This document shows positions 57,986-64,000 of a DNA stretch of 64,000 nucleotides, piece by piece. Location of the stretch: positions 10,130,001-10,194,000 of the forward strand of contig NZ_NETK01000001.1 of NCBI RefSeq assembly GCF_002343915.1. The letters run 5' to 3'. Under the pieces are notes generated by a model, which was given only the letters and a program-made list of their open reading frames with translations, had not been told where the DNA came from and searched no databases. The position numbers and the translations under genes are program-made. Source of the stretch: Nannocystis exedens. GTDB taxonomy: Bacteria; Myxococcota_A; Polyangia; Nannocystales; Nannocystaceae. Within the stretch, counting starts at the first letter, position 1; each line of letters starts with the position of its first letter.

Positions 57986-60900
57986 ATGAAGGACCTCTCG
58001 CGAGCGCGTGAAATCGCAATTGCGCTTTCTCGTAACCCGGGCGGCGCCGGCGCCCACGCGCGTGCGGCCGCCCTCACCGGCGAGCTGGCGTCGCTGTTCA
58101 ATCACCCGGCCGGCAGCGCGGGGCCGAAGGCCGCCGGATACGAGGCCAAGGGCGACCTCGACGCGCGCGTCGCGGTGCTCGTATTGCCGGCCGCGACGGT
58201 GCGGCGATTGTTGCCCGCGGGGCTCGAGCTGGCGCCGCAGCCGGTCGTGCCGGCCGAGTATCACCCGGTCTATCTGTTCTTCTCGCACGAGATCTTCCGC
58301 GCGTGGTTCGGCACCATGGACTACGAGGAATTGCTGATCGGCGTGCCGTGGGTGCAGATCAAAGATCCGAAGGCCGCCTATCCCGGGCCGTTCGTCTACA
58401 TGCCGCGGCTGTACCTCAACGAGGCGGTGCCGATGGAGCTCGGCGTGCACATGTACGGGTGGGAGAAGCAGATGGGGACGATCAACGTCGTCGGCGACGG
58501 CTCCCCGACGGTGCAATTCACCGTCACCCCCAAGGGGGCAGGCGCGCCGGCGGTCACGGGCGAGTTCACCGAGCTCCCCGGGGTGGGGCCGCAGTCGTCG
58601 GCCGACGTCAGGAACTTCCTCATCGTCCGCCAGTTGTTCGAGCAGCCGACGATCTCGCAGGCGCTGCACATCGTCGATCCCAACGCGTTCAACTCGCCGA
58701 TCCCCGGGCCGTTCCTGGCCGCCAACAACATCCTCGAGGCCGATCAGCCGGGCGCGACGATCCAGCCGCTCGCGGCGACGATCACCATCCACGGCGGGCT
58801 GACGCCGCCGGGCATCCCGCCGGGCACCTACCGCGTGCCGAGCCTGGTCGACGCCGAGCTCGGCGCGTTCCGGATCCGCTGCCCGCAGGCCATCTCGCTG
58901 CCGGGCTCGTGCGCCCACGCCGACTATCCGCGCCCGCCGGCCACGCGCAAGCTCAAGGTCGCGGTGCTCGGCGGCGGGCCGTCGGCCTGCGCGACCGCGC
59001 TGTACCTGGCGCGCCAGACCGATCGCTACGAGGTCTCGCTCTACACCACCGGCTATCGCCTCGGCGGCAAGTGCCAGTCGTGGCGCAACCCGGCCAAGGC
59101 CTGGCGGGTCGAGGAGCACGGCCTGCACGCGTTCCTCGGCTTCTATCACAACGCCTTCACCGCGGTGCAGGACGCCTATCACGACGGTTTTGCCACGCCG
59201 GAGATCGGCGAGGCGCTGTACCAGCACGCGTTCTACCCGGAGAAGTACAACGGGCTGATGGTCCGTCACAACGGTGAATGGTCGTACTGCCCGCTCCCGA
59301 GCCTGTCGGCCGCGGCGCCGATGCCATCGTCGACGGCGTCGGCGACCGGCGGGCACGCGCTGCTGATGGCCGTCGAGGCGCTGGCGCGGCGCGTGCTCGA
59401 TCACTTCAAGGCGATGGCCGACGCGCACCCCGGCCTGGCCGACGGGATGGACGCGCATGCCTCGGTGCTGCAGCGGCTGCGCAGCGCGATCGTCGGGCTC
59501 GTCGTCGACGCCGCGGAGGATGTCTACAAGACCGGGTTCGGCGGCATCGACGGGTGCTTCGCCGGCGAGGTCGAGAAGGTGCGCGACAGCCTCGCCGCGC
59601 GGGTGCAGGCCGACACCTCGCTGTCGACGTACTTGTGGTTCTTGTGGACCGGCGCCGACACGATGCTGACGATCTTCTTCGGCCTGCTCAAGAACCCGGT
59701 CTCGAGCCTGTCCGAGCTCGACGGCTGGGACTTCCGCGCGTGGCTCAAGGCCAACGGCCTGCACGAGCCCGCCGGCGAGTCGTGGGAGGTCATCGACCAG
59801 GTCTACGAGACCCTGTTCTCCCATCAGAACGCCGACCCGAGCAAGGACGCGTGCAAGCTGCTCGACACCGACGTGCGCCCGGCCAACCTGGCCGCCGGCG
59901 TGGCGACGCGGTGGTTCCTGCTCGAGAGCCTCGGCTACCGCGGCGCGCCGGCCTACCGCTTCGAGTACAGCTGCGCGCAGACGATGATGACGCCGTACTA
60001 CCTGGCGCTGAAGCGGCTCGGCGCCCAGGTCAACTTCTTCCACACCGTCACCGGCCTCGAGCTCGCCGGCGCCGGCGAGCACCGCCGGCTCGTGGGCGTG
60101 CAATTGCAACGACAGGCCGAGGTCAAGGGCGGCCCGGGCAACTATCAACCGCTCGTCGTCCCCGACCTCGCCAACAACCCGCCCGAGCTGCACGACTGGC
60201 CGCTCGACCCGGACTGGTCGCAGCTCGTCGACGGCGACTGGTACCGCGATCACCACATCGACTTCTTCGACAGCTGGCGCGCCGGCGAGAACACGAAGGC
60301 CCAGCCGGTCCGGCTCGAGCACGGGCAGGACTTCGACCTGTGCGTGCTCGGCGTCCCGCTCGGGGCGCTGCCGCTGATCGAGTCGCCGCTGACGCAGCCG
60401 TCGCGGCCCGACGCCGACCCGGTGTGGAAGCGGATGATCGACGGCATCGCGCTGACGCAGACGATGTCGTTCCAGCTGTGGCTGAAGCCGAACGCCGGGG
60501 CGCTGATCGCCGGGGCGCAGCGCGGCCTTCTGACCTGCTTCGCCCAGCCCGAGCCGAGCTACGGCGATTTCACCCCGCTCGTCGCCCACGAGGAGTGGCA
60601 GCCGCCGGGGCCGCACCTGCTGTCGTACTTCACCGGCGCCTCGGTGGCCGGCAAGCCGCCGCTGCCGTCCGACTGCGGGCCCGATTATCCGCAGCGGATC
60701 CAGGCCCAGTGGGTCGCCAAGGTCACGCAGTGGCTCGGCGAGAATTACGCGAAGTTCTACGACGGCGGCGCCGCGCCGCGCACCTTCGCCGGCTTCCTCG
60801 ACGACCTCGTGGTCGAGGGCGAATCGATCACCGGCCCGGCGCGGCTCGAGTGGCAGCATTTGATCGCCGACGTCGAGCCCTCGAACCTCTACGTGCTGAG

Positions 60901-61087
60901 CCAGCCGGGCTCGACCGCGCTGCGCCTCGGGCAGGCCGAGTCGGGGGTCAAGGGCCTGCTGTTGTGCGGCGACTGGACCCGCACCGATCTGAACTGCGGC
61001 TGCGTCGAGGCCGCGACCACCTCGGGCATGCTGGCCGCGCGGGCGATCAGCAACGAACCGCGCGCCGTGTGGCGGCCGGGCTTCTGA
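57986..61087 (+). CDS. Acetoacetate-decarboxylase-like / FAD-dependent oxidoreductase fusion
   Basis: 1,033 residues. Residues about 55-290 resemble acetoacetate decarboxylase-like proteins (ARVAVLVLPAATVRRLLPAG; YMPRLYLNEAVPMELGVHMYGWEKQ), with Lys161 in the position of the Schiff-base lysine region. Residues 322-1020 are an amine-oxidase/phytoene-desaturase-like flavoprotein: KVAVLGGGPSACATALYLAR (FAD/NAD dinucleotide motif), YRLGGKCQSWRNP, EEHGLHAFLGFYHNAF and the C-terminal LLLCGDWTRTDLNCGCVEAA. The two parts may decarboxylate and desaturate or oxidise the same lipid-like or polyketide substrate. GGAGGAG precedes the ATG. No separate partner is needed for either fold. Substrate unknown. 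Confidence 0.82.
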   Translation: MKDLSRAREIAIALSRNPGGAGAHARAAALTGELASLFNHPAGSAGPKAAGYEAKGDLDARVAVLVLPAATVRRLLPAGLELAPQPVVPAEYHPVYLFFSHEIFRAWFGTMDYEELLIGVPWVQIKDPKAAYPGPFVYMPRLYLNEAVPMELGVHMYGWEKQMGTINVVGDGSPTVQFTVTPKGAGAPAVTGEFTELPGVGPQSSADVRNFLIVRQLFEQPTISQALHIVDPNAFNSPIPGPFLAANNILEADQPGATIQPLAATITIHGGLTPPGIPPGTYRVPSLVDAELGAFRIRCPQAISLPGSCAHADYPRPPATRKLKVAVLGGGPSACATALYLARQTDRYEVSLYTTGYRLGGKCQSWRNPAKAWRVEEHGLHAFLGFYHNAFTAVQDAYHDGFATPEIGEALYQHAFYPEKYNGLMVRHNGEWSYCPLPSLSAAAPMPSSTASATGGHALLMAVEALARRVLDHFKAMADAHPGLADGMDAHASVLQRLRSAIVGLVVDAAEDVYKTGFGGIDGCFAGEVEKVRDSLAARVQADTSLSTYLWFLWTGADTMLTIFFGLLKNPVSSLSELDGWDFRAWLKANGLHEPAGESWEVIDQVYETLFSHQNADPSKDACKLLDTDVRPANLAAGVATRWFLLESLGYRGAPAYRFEYSCAQTMMTPYYLALKRLGAQVNFFHTVTGLELAGAGEHRRLVGVQLQRQAEVKGGPGNYQPLVVPDLANNPPELHDWPLDPDWSQLVDGDWYRDHHIDFFDSWRAGENTKAQPVRLEHGQDFDLCVLGVPLGALPLIESPLTQPSRPDADPVWKRMIDGIALTQTMSFQLWLKPNAGALIAGAQRGLLTCFAQPEPSYGDFTPLVAHEEWQPPGPHLLSYFTGASVAGKPPLPSDCGPDYPQRIQAQWVAKVTQWLGENYAKFYDGGAAPRTFAGFLDDLVVEGESITGPARLEWQHLIADVEPSNLYVLSQPGSTALRLGQAESGVKGLLLCGDWTRTDLNCGCVEAATTSGMLAARAISNEPRAVWRPGF

Positions 61088-61427
61088 GGGGGAGCCGACC
61101 CCTGCGACACGTACGACCTCGACTGTGCCATCCGTGTGCCGCTGGACGCCGGGCCGGGCGACATGAACACGGAAGCGCGCTCGGGGTCTCACGCTCCGCC
61201 CTGCGCCGGACGGCCGGGCCTGTCGTGCGCGGAGCTGTCCCTCGACCCTTCCCTTGCCCTTCGGACGAACGCGGTCGGCGGGGAGGGGAGGCGGGCCGCC
61301 TGGCTCCACGGACAGGCCGATCGGATCGCCGACCCGCAGCAGCGCCTGGACGTCCGGAGGCCGCGCGGCGTCGACTCGGCGAGCGCCCGTGTTGACGGGC
61401 CTCGCCCGTTCGCGCACAACGGAGGCC
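61088..61427. other. Intergenic gap
   Basis: 340 bp with no recognised gene. TTGACG (61393-61398) could be a -35 for the following gene; no clear -10 is seen. GGAGG lies two nt before the next ATG, unusually close. Confidence 0.5.
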
Positions 61428-63647
61428 ATGGCCGTGAACGCGATCGCCTCCGTCGATCCCCCGTCAGCGCTCCTGTTCCTGCGTCTGCGGGCCGTCGCTC
61501 GCTTGCTCGGGCTCGGCATCGTCGTCGACGACGGCGCGCTCGTGCTGGGCCCCGAGGCCGCGGCCGCGGAGCGCTCGCCGTCCTGGTCTTCGGGCCAGGT
61601 GATGGTGCCGGAGACGATCGATTATCGGACCGGCGCGCCGCGCCCTGCCGGCCTGCTCTGCGCCTCGATCTTCGGCGAGGACCTGGGCCGCGCCGGCCAT
61701 GTCGCGCTGCCTTCGCCGGTGGTCCCGCGGCCGGCTCGCCCGCTCCTCACCGCGCTCCTGGGCTCGTCCGACGACGAGCTCATCGACCTCTCGATCGCCG
61801 ATCCGGACGGCCTGGTCGCGCGAGTCGAGCGCGCCGAGGCGGACGGACGGACGATTCAGGGCTGGCGACCGCGACAGCTCGTGTGGTGGTCGCTCCCGGT
61901 CATCGCCCCCGGGCTTCGGGCGAAGGACCAGGAGGAGGCCCTGCGACGCGACGACGAGGGCTGGCTCTCTCCGCGCAAGCTCCACGACCAGTACCGCCGC
62001 GTCTTGAACCAGGCGAATCGCCTCCGCCGGCTGCAAGAGCTCGCGGCGCCGCAGGACCTCCTCGAGACCGAGCACCGCGCACTCGTCCGCAAGATCGATC
62101 AGCTGCTGGTCAACAGCGAGCACGACGATCCGTACCTGGACGACGACAGCGGGATCCCGCACATGGACGCGGTCACCCTCTTCTTCGCGGCGCTGACCCC
62201 CGAGCTCGTCGAGCGCTCCGCGGACGGCGGGTGGATCGCGCGCGCCGCCAGGATCGCCTGGGAGGACGCATACGCGGGGCGGCGTCTCGCCGCTTTGTGG
62301 GAACTCGCCGGCGAGCGTCCGAGGGCGCCGCTGGGGCCCGCACGGTCGCGCGTGTCAGCGACGGTTCCTCCGGCAGGCGACGATTCGGTGCTGCGCGCGC
62401 GCTACGAGTCGGCGTTGCGCGATACCAGCGACGACGCGCTCCTCGGGGCGCGCGCGCTCGCCGGCGACCTCTGGCGCGCCCAGCCCGGGAGCCGCCTGCA
62501 CATCGACGCGCTCGTCCTGCTGGTGCGCCGGGCCCTCGAGGACGGTGAAATTGACGAGGCGCTGGCGACCGCGGACGAGGCCGAAGCGCTCGCGCAGCAG
62601 CTCGGCGATCGAGCGCGCAGCATGGTCGCAACGCGACAGCGGGGCGCGGCCCTCCTCCGCGCCGGACGTGTCCAGGAGGCGCTCGCGGTGCTCGAGCCGG
62701 CGCTGCGCGAGCGCGGGCCGCTGTTCGGCGGAAGCGGCGCGTTTCGCCACGTCTCGCTGCACGATCCGCGCGCCGCGGCGCTCGACGAGGCCGCGACGGT
62801 CGCCGGCTGGGCCACCAGCACCACGCCCGAGTGGGTGCGAGCGCTCGGCGGGATCGCCGAGCGCGCTGGAGAGGGCGACGACCCCGAGCCCCTCTGGATG
62901 CGCTTCTGGGCGGCGCTCGTCGACATGATCGCCGCGTCACCCGCTCCGGCCGCCGACCTCTTGGTCGTGCTGCGGCAGGCGCGCGAGCGCGGGATGTCGC
63001 GCACCGCCGAGGCGGCCGCGCAGGCGCTCGAGGCGCGTCGCCATCTCTTCGTTCTCGACAATCTCAAGACTCACCACGATCCAGCGCGCGTCGGGCGTGG
63101 GGCCGAACGCGACCAGGGCGCCCTCGAAGTCCCGTCGGGCCCGCGCGTGACGACGACGACGTGGTCCCGTCGCGCGCATCCTCCGGTGTTTCCGCCGCCC
63201 TTTCACCGACTCGCCGCGACCTCGCGCCAGGGCAGCCCCCTGGCGCTGCGCCTGCGCTCGTCCCACGACGCCCGCTGCGGGCACATCTGGCTGCGGGTCC
63301 ACGAGAACGGCGATCTCGAGCAGACCGAGGGCCATTCGCGCTGCGAGTTCGCCGTCCGCCCGATCGCTGCCCTCGGCAGCGCAGACCCGCGGATCGTCCG
63401 TGCCCTGGCGACCCGCGATTTCCTGCGGAAGAGATTGACGCCGCAGGATCTGCAGACGGATCCGTACTGGGACAAGTACTTTCCGGTGCAGGCGTTCGCG
63501 GGCGACCTGCCGCCGATCGAGGGCTACGTCGGCATCGAGGTCGACATGGCCATGGTCACCGACATCTACGGCCTCGACGGCGACCACGAGACGGCTCGAC
63601 GGATCGTGGATTCGCTCGGCGAATTGCTGGAGTTCGCGCGCGACTGA
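61428..63647 (+). CDS. RNA polymerase beta' N-terminal clamp-like protein
   Basis: 739 residues. Residues 52-98 read SWSSGQVMVPETIDYRTG, GLLCASIFG and LGRAGHVALPSPV, which match RpoC SWSxGEVxxPETINYRT, GLFCxxIFG and RMGHIELASPV; the four-Cys zinc ribbon normally between the last two is deleted. Residues 151-229 read LVWWSLPVIAPGLR and LHDQYRRVLNQANRLRRLQE LAAP...RALVRKIDQLLVN, matching the RpoC VLPVLPPDLR and the clamp helices that bind sigma region 2. After residue 230 homology ends: no NADFDGD active site. A TPR-like helical part (about 375-440) and an unrelated C-terminal domain (about 580-739) follow. It cannot be a polymerase subunit; it may bind sigma factors or polymerase (inference). 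The frame is clean and codon use is normal, so it is a maintained gene. Confidence 0.72.
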   Translation: MAVNAIASVDPPSALLFLRLRAVARLLGLGIVVDDGALVLGPEAAAAERSPSWSSGQVMVPETIDYRTGAPRPAGLLCASIFGEDLGRAGHVALPSPVVPRPARPLLTALLGSSDDELIDLSIADPDGLVARVERAEADGRTIQGWRPRQLVWWSLPVIAPGLRAKDQEEALRRDDEGWLSPRKLHDQYRRVLNQANRLRRLQELAAPQDLLETEHRALVRKIDQLLVNSEHDDPYLDDDSGIPHMDAVTLFFAALTPELVERSADGGWIARAARIAWEDAYAGRRLAALWELAGERPRAPLGPARSRVSATVPPAGDDSVLRARYESALRDTSDDALLGARALAGDLWRAQPGSRLHIDALVLLVRRALEDGEIDEALATADEAEALAQQLGDRARSMVATRQRGAALLRAGRVQEALAVLEPALRERGPLFGGSGAFRHVSLHDPRAAALDEAATVAGWATSTTPEWVRALGGIAERAGEGDDPEPLWMRFWAALVDMIAASPAPAADLLVVLRQARERGMSRTAEAAAQALEARRHLFVLDNLKTHHDPARVGRGAERDQGALEVPSGPRVTTTTWSRRAHPPVFPPPFHRLAATSRQGSPLALRLRSSHDARCGHIWLRVHENGDLEQTEGHSRCEFAVRPIAALGSADPRIVRALATRDFLRKRLTPQDLQTDPYWDKYFPVQAFAGDLPPIEGYVGIEVDMAMVTDIYGLDGDHETARRIVDSLGELLEFARD

Positions 63648-63788
63648 ATCGGCCAGCGTCCCTCCGGAGCTGCCGAGGATCCGAACCTACGCGCGCCGAC
63701 GCTGCCGGCTGGTTCAACACCGCGGTGGCGTCGTTCGCTCAACAAGCGTGAGAGCTGCTGTGAGTCGAGCGAAAAGAGAGACCATGCC

Positions 63789-64000
63789 ATGACCGACGAT
63801 CGCACCGCCGACACCCTCGATGCCGCGCCCGAGGCCGCCTCGTCGCCCTCGACCCAGACCAACTGGTCGGAGACCCTCACGTTCACGCCCGCGACCGCCG
63901 CGTCGCCGCGCTGCCTCGCCGAGCTGCGCGAGGTCGTCCGCCTGGCCCACGCCGCGCGCAAGCAGGTGCGCGCGCGCGGCAGCGGCCACTCGTGGAACCC
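63789..64000 (+). CDS. FAD-linked oxidase, N-terminal part
   Basis: Cut by the right edge after about 70 residues. TQTNWSETLTFTPATAASPR and ELREVVRLAHAARKQVRARG SGHSWN are the start of an FAD_binding_4 (PCMH-type) oxidase; GSGHSWN is the flavin-contact loop typical of alditol oxidases and L-gulono/D-arabinono-lactone oxidases. The ATG at 63789 is preceded by AAGAGAG. It follows the RpoC-like gene by 141 bp and may share its transcript. Confidence 0.8.
   Translation, partial: MTDDRTADTLDAAPEAASSPSTQTNWSETLTFTPATAASPRCLAELREVVRLAHAARKQVRARGSGHSWN

Overview
The window is very GC-rich (about 70% or more) and reads like the accessory chromosome of a myxobacterium (Myxococcota, probably close to Nannocystaceae/Polyangia; this is inferred from content, not from a marker gene). 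The signs are many lipoproteins with Thr/Ser/Gly-rich linkers behind a lipobox, DUF4215 Cys-rich repeats, choice-of-anchor L and vWA surface proteins, giant Ser/Thr-kinase/ATPase hybrids, and AraC/LysR regulators paired with single enzymes. Gene density is moderate and intergenic gaps are long.

Layout. 1-6.5 kb: a truncated TetR gene, an SDR oxidoreductase with a palindromic operator, an AraC regulator, an IS3-family element with a doubled end, a broken ketopantoate-reductase-like gene, and a ClpP-like protease divergent from a second AraC regulator. 6.5-13.5 kb: a 19-repeat Cys-rich lipoprotein, a lipoprotein/ferritin-like pair, and a LysR/APH-like pair. 13.7-15.7 kb: group II intron 1, sitting exactly at the start codon of a small lipoprotein gene. 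16-27 kb: a run of lipoproteins and surface proteins (Pro-rich, PI-PLC-like, choice-of-anchor L, vWA), a polytopic membrane protein, an AraC/quinone-oxidoreductase pair and an FGE-like protein. 27-33.6 kb: radical SAM protein, broken Cys-rich lipoprotein, a methyltransferase behind a Fur-box promoter, ahcY divergent from a LysR gene, DUF4269 and DUF1918. 34-39 kb: a secreted protein with nine near-identical 69-bp repeats, a di-haem peroxidase and an amidohydrolase lipoprotein. 39-44 kb: a 1,682-residue kinase-ATPase-GAF-histidine-kinase hybrid. 44.7-46.7 kb: group II intron 2, again at the start codon of a lipoprotein (serine hydrolase). 48-53 kb: lipoproteins (beta-propeller-like, vWA, polysaccharide deacetylase). 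53.0-53.4 kb: three tRNA-Ser genes. 54-64 kb: a second kinase-ATPase, an acetoacetate-decarboxylase-like/FAD-oxidoreductase fusion, a protein built on the N-terminal clamp region of RNA polymerase beta', and the start of an FAD-linked oxidase.

Three signals stand out beyond ordinary genes. (1) A family of tandem arrays with an exact 14-nt period (consensus CATGTCCNNNNRRR) occurs at eleven intergenic places, nearly always just downstream of stop codons. (2) The protein at 61428-63647 carries the RpoC motifs PETIxYRT, GLxCxxIFG, GHVxLxSPV and the sigma-binding clamp-helix segment, but lacks the zinc ribbon and the catalytic NADFDGD region. (3) Two diverged group II introns each begin one base after a probably leaderless ATG and each end in AGGATCTACCAATG, which supplies a Shine-Dalgarno sequence and a new ATG to the interrupted lipoprotein gene. 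Many other genes show a TANNNT hexamer 5-9 nt before the start codon, so leaderless transcription may be common here.

All calls come from reading the sequence; no database search was run.
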